Positions 1-7,955 of a stretch of 60,789 bases of DNA are shown here, one piece after another (within the stretch, counting starts at the first letter, position 1; the number at the start of each line of letters is the position of its first letter). Made by a program: the position numbers and the translations under genes. The stretch comes from Selenihalanaerobacter shriftii (GTDB taxonomy: Bacteria; Bacillota; Halanaerobiia; Halobacteroidales; Acetohalobiaceae): NCBI RefSeq assembly GCF_900167185.1, contig NZ_FUWM01000020.1:1-60789 (forward strand). Direction: 5' to 3'. The notes below the pieces were generated by a model that searched no databases, had not been told where the DNA came from, and was given only the letters and a program-made list of their open reading frames with translations.

Positions 1-46
1 TATAATTTTATTCTAAATACCACAGTAAAATCAGATACAATTTTAA

Positions 47-173
47 TTGTTTTCCTTAGCTGAAGATTATAAAATATTTTTTAGATCAGTACAAGGATAA
101 AGGCTTTGCCCGTGCTATCGCACGTCCTTGACAGATTTAAAAAATATATTTTGAGTATTTGTAGGGAAAACAA
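47..173. other. Structured inverted-repeat element (candidate structured RNA or MITE-like relic)
   Basis: Nested complementary segments span this stretch. The outer arms 47-55 and 165-173 pair over 9 bp. Arms 71-87 and 134-151 pair over about 17 bp with one bulge. Arms 92-97 and 125-130 pair over 6 bp, and inside them sit two small hairpins: GGC-TTT-GCC at 102-110 and CGTGC-TATC-GCACG at 111-124. The innermost part would form a three-way junction. No coding frame is visible. I do not recognise an RNA family. It could be a non-coding RNA, part of a leader belonging to the next operon, or a degenerate mobile hairpin element. Confidence 0.5.
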
Positions 174-419
174 ATGAATTATTATTTAAAGTATTGATAT
201 ATAATTATTATAGATAAGCAGATCATTTATTTTTATGTAAAATTTTGGATAAATAAACAGAGGACAATTTTTTTAGAAAAACCGTGCATTTAACCTTGCA
301 ATTCTCAATATAGTTATTAGGTGTCATTGTATTTGTAAAAAAGTCTTGAAGATGATAAAATTATGTAAAAGTTTATGTGAAATATTGATAGAATAATATG
401 TAAATGGTGGTGGGTATAA
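174..419. other. AT-rich non-coding stretch upstream of apbE
   Basis: No convincing ORF, RNA gene or terminator is visible. It presumably holds the promoter for the apbE-mobA-crp genes, but I cannot pick a -35/-10 pair with confidence. A GGTGGTGGG ribosome-binding stretch lies directly before the apbE ATG. Confidence 0.4.
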
Positions 420-1445
420 ATGAAAACAAAAAGAAAGATTGGGATAGGCTTTATACTTTTATTTATAATAGGGATTTTGGCTATAGGTTTTATTAGAACT
501 AATTCAAAACCTCCTCAATATGAGACTAAAGAATTCTTTATGGACACCGTGGTTTCTGTTAAGGCTACAGGAGATAATGCTAAAAGGGCAGTGACAGATG
601 CAATAAAAGTTATGCGCCAAATAGCAGATGAATCAGATAGATATAAGCAAGCTAGCATAGTTAGTAAAATTAATCGTCAAGCTGGAATTAGACCAGTAAA
701 AGTTGATGATGATATTTTAAATATGATTAAGACTGCTAAAGAATATGGAAGTTCAATAAATGGCAAATTCGATATTACTATTGCTCCTGTTATTGAATTA
801 TGGGGTTTTGGGACAGAGAATAAAACAGTACCTAATACCCAAAAGTTAAAGGAAAAATTAAAGTTGGTTAATTATAAAGATATTATTATTAATGAAGAGA
901 AAGAAACAGTTATGTTAGCTAAGCCAGGGATGAAGATTGATTTAGGTGGAGTTGCTAAAGGTTATATCGTCGATAAGGCGGCTAAAATACTTAAAGAAGC
1001 CGGAATTAAATCAGCTTTAATCAATGCGGGAGGAAATATTAGGACTATAGGAACTAAATATAATGGAGACAAGTGGAGATTAGGAATTAGAAATCCTAGA
1101 GATGATGAGAAAGATCCTGATGATACTTATTTAGATGTAATTGCAGTAAAAGAGACTAATATTGTTACATCTGGAGATTATCAACGTTATTTTATGCAAG
1201 CTGGTAAAAGATATCATCATGTTTTAGACCCGGATACTGGATATCCAGCCAGAGGTTTAGCTAGTGTGACTATTATTAGTGATTCTTCATTTACAGCTGA
1301 TATCCTCTCTACTGCATTATTTATATTAGGTTTTGAAGATGCTAAGGCATATATTCAAAATCATTCACAGATTGAAGGTATGTTGATTACAACGGATCTT
1401 GAAAAATGGAAGAGTAAAGGATTTAAAGATTTATTAAATAATTAA
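420..1445 (+). CDS. apbE: FAD:protein FMN transferase (ApbE)
   Basis: Extracytoplasmic flavin transferase that attaches FMN covalently to Thr residues of exported FMN-binding proteins such as RnfG/NqrC types. One hydrophobic segment at about residues 8-25 serves as signal anchor; no lipobox Cys is visible, unlike many ApbE lipoproteins. Family signatures seen are KIDLGGVAKGYIVD, TSGDYQRYF, HVLDPDTGYPARG and TADILSTALF, the last matching the metal/flavin-binding D-x-x-x-T region. The length of 341 aa is usual. It is followed after 17 nt by mobA with a GGAGG site, so the two are probably cotranscribed. No FMN-accepting partner lies in the window; its place next to a molybdoenzyme block suggests a role in anaerobic electron transfer. 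Confidence 0.9.
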   Translation: MKTKRKIGIGFILLFIIGILAIGFIRTNSKPPQYETKEFFMDTVVSVKATGDNAKRAVTDAIKVMRQIADESDRYKQASIVSKINRQAGIRPVKVDDDILNMIKTAKEYGSSINGKFDITIAPVIELWGFGTENKTVPNTQKLKEKLKLVNYKDIIINEEKETVMLAKPGMKIDLGGVAKGYIVDKAAKILKEAGIKSALINAGGNIRTIGTKYNGDKWRLGIRNPRDDEKDPDDTYLDVIAVKETNIVTSGDYQRYFMQAGKRYHHVLDPDTGYPARGLASVTIISDSSFTADILSTALFILGFEDAKAYIQNHSQIEGMLITTDLEKWKSKGFKDLLNN

Positions 1446-1462
1446 AATAAGGAGGAAGTGGG

Positions 1463-2050
1463 ATGGCAGCCATAATACTTGCTGGTGGTAAAAGTTCTAG
1501 AATGGAAGGGGCTAATAAGCATTTAATGGAATTTAGAGGAGAAACTATGATTGGGTATTTAATAAAAAAATTAAAGACAGTATTTACGGAGATTATTATA
1601 TCAACTAAAGATGAAAATTTATATCAAGAATATGATGTCCAAATAGCTGTTGATGATTTTAACCATCAGGGGCCTCTTAGTGGAATACATGCAGGTTTAA
1701 TGGCTAGTAATGATCATCATAATTTAGTTATTGGCTGTGATATGCCTTTATTGAATCTGAAATTAATAGAATATATGTTAGGTCAACAACTACCTGATCT
1801 TCTTGTCCCTAGAATAAATGGTCAATTTGAACCACTCCATGCTATTTATAGTAAAGAATGTATTATTAAGATAGAAGAATCAATAAAAAAAGAACAGTAT
1901 AAGATCATGGATTTTTGGCCAACAGTAGAAGTTAAATATATAGAAGAAGCAGAAATTAAAGAATTTGATCCACATTTATATTCTTTTTTTAATGTTAATA
2001 CCAGAGATGATTATAATCAAGTTTTAAAAGTTTTAAATAGACTTGATTAA
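1463..2050 (+). CDS. mobA: Molybdenum cofactor guanylyltransferase (MobA)
   Basis: Transfers GMP from GTP to molybdopterin to build the guanine dinucleotide cofactor (bis-MGD) needed by DMSO-reductase-family enzymes such as the NapA encoded downstream. The N-terminal nucleotide-binding signature IILAGGKSSRMEG is followed by a Lys (NKHL). GPLSGIHAGL and GCDMPLL match the conserved MobA blocks that hold guanine and magnesium. At 195 aa it is a normal single-domain MobA. It sits between apbE and a Crp/Fnr regulator with short gaps and strong ribosome-binding sites, suggesting one transcript. MobB lies separately at 8365-8859, so the cofactor genes bracket the reductase. Confidence 0.93.
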   Translation: MAAIILAGGKSSRMEGANKHLMEFRGETMIGYLIKKLKTVFTEIIISTKDENLYQEYDVQIAVDDFNHQGPLSGIHAGLMASNDHHNLVIGCDMPLLNLKLIEYMLGQQLPDLLVPRINGQFEPLHAIYSKECIIKIEESIKKEQYKIMDFWPTVEVKYIEEAEIKEFDPHLYSFFNVNTRDDYNQVLKVLNRLD

Positions 2051-2070
2051 TTTAAAGGAGGGGCCATTAA

Positions 2071-2763
2071 ATGAGAAGGTGTGTTAAATGTTCAGTTAGA
2101 ATGAATAGTATTTTAGCTGAATTATCCTCAGAAGAATTGAAAGAGGTCGAAAAATTATTAATTGATCAAGAAGTTAAAGACGGGGAGAAACTTTTTTACC
2201 AAGGAGAAGATATGCATGGTTGCTATATAGTAAAATCAGGAAAAATAAAATTATATAAAAGTTCATTAAACGGTCAAGGACAGATATTACGTGTTGTAGC
2301 TCCTGGAGAAATAGTAGGATTGTGTGCATTAAGAGATAAGAGTAATTATGGACATACTGCAGAAGCTATAGGTGATTCAGTAGTCTGTTACTTAAATAAG
2401 AGTAAGTTAGATAAATTATTTACTATAAATGCTTCTTTAACTAAAAACTTCATTTCTGCATTAACTGATGAAGTTACAAATGCATATAATAGAATCTTTT
2501 TGTTAGGAACTAAATCGGCGAAAGAGAAAGTAGCTAATCTATTAATCTCCTTAGCTACTGGTGAGAATAAAGAATTAGTCGACGGAATGCAATTAAACTT
2601 AACTTTAACTCGGGCAGAAATGGCAGATATGCTAGGGGTTTCCATGGAGACGGCTATTAGAGTAATTAGTGGTTTTAAGAATAAAGGATTAATTATTGGT
2701 CAAGGCAAGAATTTAATTATAAAAGATGCTGCTGGGTTAAAAGCAGTTGTTAATGGAAATTAA
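2071..2763 (+). CDS. Crp/Fnr family transcriptional regulator
   Basis: 230-aa regulator with an N-terminal cyclic-nucleotide-type beta-barrel (FYQGEDMHGCYIVKSGKIKLY and GEIVGLCALRD are family-typical), a long dimer helix and a C-terminal winged helix. The recognition helix contains SMETAIRVI. The E-xxx-R pair used by CRP and FNR to read the inner TGA of a half-site is kept, while neighbouring specificity residues differ from both. Two Cys near the start form a CxxC (C4, C7), and other Cys occur in the barrel, but the four-Cys FNR pattern is not complete. It could therefore sense redox, NO or a small ligand; I cannot say which. It precedes the nap block and probably controls it; a TATGA-N6-TCATA site lies at 2850-2865. 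Confidence 0.88.
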   Translation: MRRCVKCSVRMNSILAELSSEELKEVEKLLIDQEVKDGEKLFYQGEDMHGCYIVKSGKIKLYKSSLNGQGQILRVVAPGEIVGLCALRDKSNYGHTAEAIGDSVVCYLNKSKLDKLFTINASLTKNFISALTDEVTNAYNRIFLLGTKSAKEKVANLLISLATGENKELVDGMQLNLTLTRAEMADMLGVSMETAIRVISGFKNKGLIIGQGKNLIIKDAAGLKAVVNGN

Positions 2764-2790
2764 AACTTTATATTAATTAAAATTTATTTT

Positions 2791-2830
2791 AAGCACTTTC
2801 TTATGGATATCCATAAGAAAGTGCTTTTTT
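2791..2830 (+). terminator. Intrinsic terminator after the crp-family gene
   Basis: A self-complementary segment at 2791-2826, with arms starting AAGCACTTTCTTATGG and a tiny AT centre, is followed by a T run. It separates the apbE-mobA-crp unit from the nap genes. Confidence 0.9.
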
Positions 2831-2831
2831 C

Positions 2832-3049
2832 ATTTGTAATATGAATGATTATGACACATATCATACAAATTTGACGAAAAAAGTAATACAATATTATTAA
2901 AATATCACATACAAATGAGATTTAGGAGAAGTATCATATAACTTGTGAAATATATATTAATTAATTTTTAGTAGAGGATATTTTATTTTGTTTAAATTAG
3001 TTATTTTTATCACATAGATAATTATTAATGAAATAAAGGGGGAGATTTA
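2832..3049 (+). promoter_or_regulatory. Regulatory region of the nap operon with a CRP/FNR-type palindrome
   Basis: TATGA-N6-TCATA at 2850-2865 is an exact inverted repeat with the 6-bp spacing of CRP/FNR-family sites. It lies just upstream of a possible -35 (TTGACG, 2871-2876) and AT-rich -10 candidates near 2894-2900. A second imperfect palindrome, ATCACAT-N4-ATGAGAT, is at 2903-2920. The site geometry fits activation by the regulator encoded just upstream, but this is inference. The remainder of the 220 nt contains no ORF. Confidence 0.45.
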
Positions 3050-3319
3050 TTGTTAATAGCAGGAGCTTTAGTTGAATATGATAAGAATTTCAATGAGAAG
3101 GTCTTGGACTTACTTAGAAGAGAAGAAAATCTAACTTTTTATGAGACTGAAAAGGCTGGTAAAGTAGTAATTGTTATTGAGGCTCAGGACACTAATATAT
3201 TAGAAGAGCAGATAAAGGAATTAGAAGGATTAAATGAGATTATTGGTGTATTCCCATCATATATCAATTATGAAGAAGAATTCTCTAAAAATCAGACTAA
3301 AGAGCAGTTTTTAAATTAA
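3050..3319 (+). CDS. napD: NapD-like chaperone for the periplasmic reductase
   Basis: Small 89-aa protein with the ferredoxin-like fold pattern of NapD: MLIAGALVEYDKN start, ILEEQIKELEGLNEIIGVFPSYINYEE end. NapD binds the twin-arginine signal of NapA and stops premature export until the molybdenum cofactor is inserted. The match to NapD is by overall pattern (short beta strand, helix, 'I-x-G-V-x-x-x-Y' strand) and by position directly before napA. The start is a TTG preceded by GGGGGAG at suitable spacing; no ATG fits better. It is the first gene of the probable nap transcript. Confidence 0.72.
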   Translation: MLIAGALVEYDKNFNEKVLDLLRREENLTFYETEKAGKVVIVIEAQDTNILEEQIKELEGLNEIIGVFPSYINYEEEFSKNQTKEQFLN

Positions 3320-3346
3320 GGTTTATATGTTTAAGGAGGGCAGTTA

Positions 3347-5596
3347 ATGAAACTTACAAGAAGAAGTTTTTTAAAGGCATCAGCAGCTGCAGCGGTAATG
3401 ACAGCAGCAGGAATCAATCCTAAGGATAAATCCTTATTCTCTACTGCTAACGCAAGTAATGAGGTTGATAAGTGGACAAAAGCACCTTGTCGTTTTTGTG
3501 GGACTGGATGTGGAGTTTTAGTTGGTGTTAAGGATGATAAAGTAGTTACAGTTAAAGGAGATAAGAAGAATCCAGTAAATAAAGGATTCTTATGTGTAAA
3601 AGGATACTCTTTAGGCAAATTAATGAATGCTACAGAAAACAGGTTGACTAAACCACAGATACGCAGAAATGGAAGACTAGTCGAGACTGATTGGGAAACA
3701 GCTTTGAATTTAATAGCTAAGAAGTATAGAAAATACATAGATAATTATGGTCCAGATTCCGTATCTATATACTCTTCTGGACAATCAACTGTTCAAGAGG
3801 GTTATGTCTTAAGTAAGTTGATGAAAGGTGCCATTGGAACTAATAACCTAGAATGTAATGCCCGATTATGCATGGCTAGTGCTGTAGGTGGCTACTTAAC
3901 TACCTTTGGAAAAGATGAGCCAATGGGTTGTTATGATGATATTGAAAATGCTGATCTATTCTTTATCATTGGTGCTAATATGGCCGAATGTCATCCTATT
4001 CTTTATGCAAGAGTTGTGCGTAGAGTAAGAAATAGTGATGTTAAGGTAATTATGGCTGACCCAAGAGAGACAAGAACTCATAAGATCTCTGATTTAGATT
4101 TATTCATGAAGCCAGGTAGCGATGTTGCTTTATTAAATGCAATCTCTTATGTAATTATTGATGAAGGTTTAATTGACGAAGATTTTATTAATAAACACAC
4201 TCATCTAAAGCAGAACGGTAAAGAAATTAATTTAGATGAATTCAAATCTTTTTTAAAAGATTATACTCCTAAAAAGGCTGCTAAAATTACGGGTTTAGAT
4301 CCAAAGGATATTAGAAAAGCTGCTAGAATGTTTGCTGATCCTAAGCGAGAAAGTTTAAGCTTATGGACAATGGGAGTTAATCAGCAGGTGCAAGGAGTCT
4401 TCATAAATAATGCCATTCATAATCTACATCTATTAACAGGAAAGATCTGTCGTCCAGGTTCTTCACCGTTATCTTTAACTGGACAACCGAGTGCTTGTGG
4501 TACTGCAAGAGAGGTAGGAACATTTACTCATAAGCTTCCAGCACATAGAATAGTTGCAAATAAAAAACATAGGGAAGAGATGGCCAAGCATTGGGGGATT
4601 GATGTAGATAAGATTCCATCTAAGCCAAGTTATCATACAATGGCTATGTTTGAGGCAATTAATCGTGGTGATATTAAAGCACTCTGGGTAACAACTACTA
4701 ACCCGGCACAATCATTACCTAATTTCAATAAATATCGTAAGGGGTTAGAAGATGTATTCTTAGTAGTTTCTGATGTATATCCAACAGAGACCACTAAGTA
4801 CGCTGATGTAATCTTACCATCAGCTATGTGGGTAGAGAAGGAAGGAGTCTTTGGTAATACTGAAAGAAGAACACAGCATTTTGAAAAGGCTGTTGATGCT
4901 CCAGGAGATGCTAAGCCTGATTTATGGCAATTTCTTGAAGTGGCTAGGAAATTGGGGTATGGAGATTTGTTTCCATATAAGGATCATCCAGAAAGAGAAA
5001 TTTTTGAAGAATATAGAGAATGTACCCTTGGTACCGGGAAAGATTTAGCACCATATGATGCTTATCGACAAAAAAGAGGTTTAATGTGGCCAGTTGTGGA
5101 TGGAAACGAAACAGCACGACGATATGTAGCTCCGGATGACCCATATGTAAAAGAAGGCATTGAATTCTATGGTAAACCAGATGGTAAAGCTATCATTTAT
5201 GCCCGTGAAAATAAAGGACCTGCAGAGTCTCCAGATGAAAAGTATCCATTTGTTTTATCCACTGGTAGAGTGGTAGAACATTGGCATACAGCAACAATGA
5301 CTATGCAAGTGCCTGAATTGAAGAAAGCAGTTTCGGAAACCTATGTTGAGATTCATGAAGATGATGCAAGACGTTTAAATATTAGAAGTGGAGATATAGT
5401 TAAATTAATTTCTCGTCGTGGTGAATTAGAACTTAAAGCTAAAATTGGTGGTAGAGGTGTTCCGCAACCAGGAATGTTATTTGTACCATTCTTTGATAGA
5501 AAACGTCTAATTAACTTAGTAACTATAGATGCCGTTGACCCTAGTTCTAAAGAACCAGAATATAAAATATGTGCGGTTAAAATGAGAAAAGCATAA
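3347..5596 (+). CDS. napA: Periplasmic nitrate reductase catalytic subunit, NapA type
   Basis: Bis-MGD molybdoenzyme of the DMSO reductase family, exported by Tat. Visible features: twin-arginine signal (TRRSFLK, residues 4-10, then an Ala-rich stretch), a [4Fe-4S] site with Cys48, Cys51, Cys55 and Cys83, and the conserved Lys just after it. NARLCMASAV supplies Cys175 as molybdenum ligand, whereas formate dehydrogenases often use Sec or Cys in a different context. NapA blocks DEPMGCYDDIENAD, GANMAECHPIL, STGRVVEHWHTATMT and the end DAVDPSSKEPEYKICAVK are present. At 749 aa it is close to the shorter monomeric NapA of sulfate reducers rather than the 828-aa E. coli form. Nitrate is the expected substrate, but close relatives acting on selenate cannot be excluded from sequence. 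Neighbours napD, napB-like, Fe-S proteins and tatA agree. Confidence 0.9.
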   Translation: MKLTRRSFLKASAAAAVMTAAGINPKDKSLFSTANASNEVDKWTKAPCRFCGTGCGVLVGVKDDKVVTVKGDKKNPVNKGFLCVKGYSLGKLMNATENRLTKPQIRRNGRLVETDWETALNLIAKKYRKYIDNYGPDSVSIYSSGQSTVQEGYVLSKLMKGAIGTNNLECNARLCMASAVGGYLTTFGKDEPMGCYDDIENADLFFIIGANMAECHPILYARVVRRVRNSDVKVIMADPRETRTHKISDLDLFMKPGSDVALLNAISYVIIDEGLIDEDFINKHTHLKQNGKEINLDEFKSFLKDYTPKKAAKITGLDPKDIRKAARMFADPKRESLSLWTMGVNQQVQGVFINNAIHNLHLLTGKICRPGSSPLSLTGQPSACGTAREVGTFTHKLPAHRIVANKKHREEMAKHWGIDVDKIPSKPSYHTMAMFEAINRGDIKALWVTTTNPAQSLPNFNKYRKGLEDVFLVVSDVYPTETTKYADVILPSAMWVEKEGVFGNTERRTQHFEKAVDAPGDAKPDLWQFLEVARKLGYGDLFPYKDHPEREIFEEYRECTLGTGKDLAPYDAYRQKRGLMWPVVDGNETARRYVAPDDPYVKEGIEFYGKPDGKAIIYARENKGPAESPDEKYPFVLSTGRVVEHWHTATMTMQVPELKKAVSETYVEIHEDDARRLNIRSGDIVKLISRRGELELKAKIGGRGVPQPGMLFVPFFDRKRLINLVTIDAVDPSSKEPEYKICAVKMRKA

Positions 5597-5617
5597 TTCC
5601 GGAGGTGTGATAAAATA

Positions 5618-5848
5618 ATGGATAAGAAGATAATGATAGGGTTATTGGTAACTTTATTAGGATTATTAGTATTGAGTGGTTATAATTCTATTGAATCGGG
5701 AGCACAAGCAGGATATCCACCTACTGTTCCCCATAGTATTGAGAATAGACAGAATTGTTTAATGTGTCATGAATCTGGAGTTATGGGAGCAACAGTAACT
5801 ACTCATCCCGAGCGGCCAAACTGTGTGAGCTGCCATGTAACTCAATAG
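5618..5848 (+). CDS. napB: Minimal diheme cytochrome c, NapB-like
   Basis: 76-aa exported cytochrome with an N-terminal hydrophobic segment (residues 5-22) and two CxxCH motifs (CLMCH, CVSCH). The motif PPTVPHSIENRQNCLMCH, then THPERPNCVSCHVTQ, follows the layout of NapB, the electron-donating diheme subunit of NapA. NapB is normally about 140-150 aa, so this is a strongly reduced version that keeps the haem regions but lacks most of the N-terminal arm that wraps NapA. It is 21 nt after napA with its own GGAGG site. Haem attachment would rely on the Ccm proteins encoded at 26742-31762. Confidence 0.75.
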   Translation: MDKKIMIGLLVTLLGLLVLSGYNSIESGAQAGYPPTVPHSIENRQNCLMCHESGVMGATVTTHPERPNCVSCHVTQ

Positions 5849-5920
5849 TTTTAGAGAATTTAAGAATGCAACATCAATAGAGGGTGACCAAGATAAAGAA
5901 GAATAGAAGAGGTATTTATG

Positions 5921-5958
5921 AAAATCCTACGTCAAAATTTTAGGCGTAGGATTTTTAA
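5921..5958 (+). terminator. Terminator/attenuator inside the nap gene cluster
   Basis: Arms AAAATCCTACG (5921-5931) and CGTAGGATTTT (5945-5955) form an 11-bp stem followed by Ts. It stands between napB and the Fe-S genes, so transcription of the downstream genes is probably reduced or partly separate. Confidence 0.75.
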
Positions 5959-5986
5959 ATAATAATTTTTAAGGAAGGGAGAAAGA

Positions 5987-6496
5987 ATGAATCAGTATTA
6001 TTTTATCTTTAACCAAGACTTATGTATAGAATGTAATAGCTGTATAATTGCATGCTCCCAGAAGAACGAAGAGGTAAATGGTAATTTAAGAAAAGTACTT
6101 CCTCATCCTATTTCAATATCATGTAATCACTGTCAAGAACCCCTCTGCCAAAAAGTGTGTCCAGTTAATGCGATTGATAAACGGTTAGAAGATGGAATAG
6201 TTATAATAGATTCTGATCGATGTATCGGTTGTAAGCGTTGTGTTAAGCGGTGTTTATATCAGGCACCGTATTTTTCAGAGAATGAATCAAAAGCTTATAA
6301 ATGTAATCTTTGTTTAGATAGATTAAAGAATAATGAATTGCCTAGTTGTGTGGAAAGTTGTTTAATGCAGGCTTTAGAGATAAAGAGAGAAGATGAGTTA
6401 TCTGATGCAGAGAAGAATTTGGTCAAGAATAATCCGTTGCCTAATTCAGAAGTTACTGAACCGAGTTATATTTTCAAGAATGTAGAGGAGAGATAA
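5987..6496 (+). CDS. DmsB/NapG-like ferredoxin with four [4Fe-4S] sites
   Basis: 169-aa iron-sulfur electron-transfer protein. Sixteen Cys are arranged in four groups: CIECNSCIIAC, CNHCQEPLCQKVC, CIGCKRCVKRC and CNLC...CVESC, the DmsB/FdhB/NrfC arrangement for four [4Fe-4S] clusters. No signal peptide or twin-arginine motif is seen, so it is either cytoplasmic or exported as a passenger with a Tat-bearing partner such as NapA. It directly precedes a second multi-cluster Fe-S protein (4-nt gap). It likely feeds electrons toward the reductase or works in its assembly; the exact partner is not provable here. Confidence 0.82.
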   Translation: MNQYYFIFNQDLCIECNSCIIACSQKNEEVNGNLRKVLPHPISISCNHCQEPLCQKVCPVNAIDKRLEDGIVIIDSDRCIGCKRCVKRCLYQAPYFSENESKAYKCNLCLDRLKNNELPSCVESCLMQALEIKREDELSDAEKNLVKNNPLPNSEVTEPSYIFKNVEER

Positions 6497-6500
6497 AGAT

Positions 6501-7673
6501 ATGTTAGGATTAGAAAAATTATTAAATTTCATTAGTGATTTTGATTTAACCCAATTGAAGGTTAATCAAGATTTATGTATAAATAATATCTTTAATAAAA
6601 AGGTTTGTAATAAATGTTATGATGTCTGTCCTTATGATGTAATTACTTTAGAAGGTACAAATTTAAAATTAAAAAAGAATAATTGTAACCACTGTGGCTT
6701 CTGTTATCAAGTCTGTCCAACAGGAGTCTTTAATATTTTAAAAGAATCTAATGGCAAATTAAGTGGTCAAATTAGATCTTTAGCTGAGAAGAGATCAAGA
6801 ATTAAGATATATTGTTCTCAAAATAAACAGAGGATTAAAGATGGAGTAGAAGTAATCTGTTTAGGTAGATTAGATGAACGATTACTGATGGAAAGTCTAT
6901 TAGCAGGAGCTTCAGATATTTGGGTTGTAGCGGCCGAATGTCAGAACTGTGAAATGAGTATTGGAGAAGATTTATTTAAAGAAGTATTATTTACTTGCCA
7001 AGAATTATTGAAAGATATTTCTAAGCAGAATAGAATTTATTATGCTCAAAAAGAACCAATTAAAGAAGAGAATAGTTCATTAAATATTAATAAGATTGAA
7101 TTTAGTGATGATGCTTCAGAATTAAGTTTAAATCGTCGTGACTTATTTAAAATTTTAAAACCAAAGGTTAACGTGAATGATAGCAAGGAATCTCAGAATA
7201 AAGATGGCTTAGATACCTTTAGTGAGACGAGCATTTCAGAAAAAAGAGTTAGATTATTAAAGTTATTATTGGTCTTGGATATGAGAGACGATGAATTACA
7301 ACAGATAATAAGAAATAATCTTTCTTTAGTTGAATTTAATTCGAATTGTGATTTCTGTCAAGGTTGTAGCAATCTCTGTCCAACTAATGCACTTCAATTA
7401 GAAAGAAAAGAAAAAGAATTAAGTTTTACTTTTAATCCTTTACTCTGTACTTCATGTCGACTCTGTGAGATTAGTTGTCTTTATAATGCTATTAAAGTGA
7501 CTAAGGTTAGGAATGAAAAAATAAAACTTACAGAGATTGATTTGGAGAAGAGTTTTGAAATGTTCCGTGGGTCAAAGATTGAATGTCAAGAATGTGGTGA
7601 TTATTTTTATACAGCTAAAAGTACGCAAGAGATCTGTTTTAATTGTCAGTATGTAAGTGATAAAGTCCATTAA
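6501..7673 (+). CDS. Multi-domain 4Fe-4S protein of the nap cluster
   Basis: 390-aa protein with no signal peptide. The N-terminal region has a modified ferredoxin pair (CNKCYDVCP and CNHCGFCYQVCP). The middle, around residues 100-170, contains VICLGRLDERLLMESLLAGASDIWVVAAECQNC, which recalls the MvhD/FlpD or HdrA-linked segment that passes electrons between flavin and Fe-S partners. A second ferredoxin pair follows (CDFCQGCSNLCP, CTSCRLCEISC), and the C terminus has a zinc-ribbon-like CQECGDYF...CFNC. I do not recognise a named family. Its fixed place after the DmsB-like gene suggests a cytoplasmic electron-entry or maturation partner of the Nap-type enzyme. Confidence 0.7.
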   Translation: MLGLEKLLNFISDFDLTQLKVNQDLCINNIFNKKVCNKCYDVCPYDVITLEGTNLKLKKNNCNHCGFCYQVCPTGVFNILKESNGKLSGQIRSLAEKRSRIKIYCSQNKQRIKDGVEVICLGRLDERLLMESLLAGASDIWVVAAECQNCEMSIGEDLFKEVLFTCQELLKDISKQNRIYYAQKEPIKEENSSLNINKIEFSDDASELSLNRRDLFKILKPKVNVNDSKESQNKDGLDTFSETSISEKRVRLLKLLLVLDMRDDELQQIIRNNLSLVEFNSNCDFCQGCSNLCPTNALQLERKEKELSFTFNPLLCTSCRLCEISCLYNAIKVTKVRNEKIKLTEIDLEKSFEMFRGSKIECQECGDYFYTAKSTQEICFNCQYVSDKVH

Positions 7674-7799
7674 TTGCAAATTAATATATGTCATGATAAA
7701 ATAAGTAAAAAGGTAATTAGATAATACTAAAAAATTGGAATTATGACAGGAGAAATCCGTACTTATTGGCTAGTATTTAAAATTAAAGGAGGGGATGAA

Positions 7800-7955
7800 A
7801 TGTTTGGATTAGGTCCTACAGAGTTAATTCTTATTTTAATTATTGCTTTAGTTATTTTTGGTCCAAGTAAATTACCTGAGATAGGGAAAGCTATAGGTAA
7901 TGGAATTAAAGAATTTAAAAATGCTACAAATGATGATTCAAATGACGTAGAATAG
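7800..7955 (+). CDS. tatA: Sec-independent translocase component TatA
   Basis: 51-aa protein: a short hydrophobic membrane helix ([14 protein letters not shown]), the [14 protein letters not shown] hinge and amphipathic helix, then an acidic tail, all typical of TatA/TatE. The ATG at 7800 is chosen over the upstream frame opening at 7743 because AAAGGAGGGG lies just before it and the N terminus then fits the family. TatA forms the pore through which folded twin-arginine proteins pass. In the window the obvious client is NapA. No tatC is visible. Confidence 0.88.
   Translation: MFGLGPTELILILIIALVIFGPSKLPEIGKAIGNGIKEFKNATNDDSNDVE

Noticed and set aside
2388-2645. Minus-strand open frames within crp, napA, mreB, proB and others
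   Set aside because: They mirror real genes, lack ribosome-binding sites and family features.
3347-5596. Formate dehydrogenase for the 3347 gene
   Set aside because: The Mo-ligand context NARLCMASAV and the C-terminal blocks match NapA, not FdhA/FdhH.
7130-7160. Twin-arginine-like LNRRDLFKILK inside the Fe-S protein
   Set aside because: It lies mid-protein and is not followed by a hydrophobic stretch.
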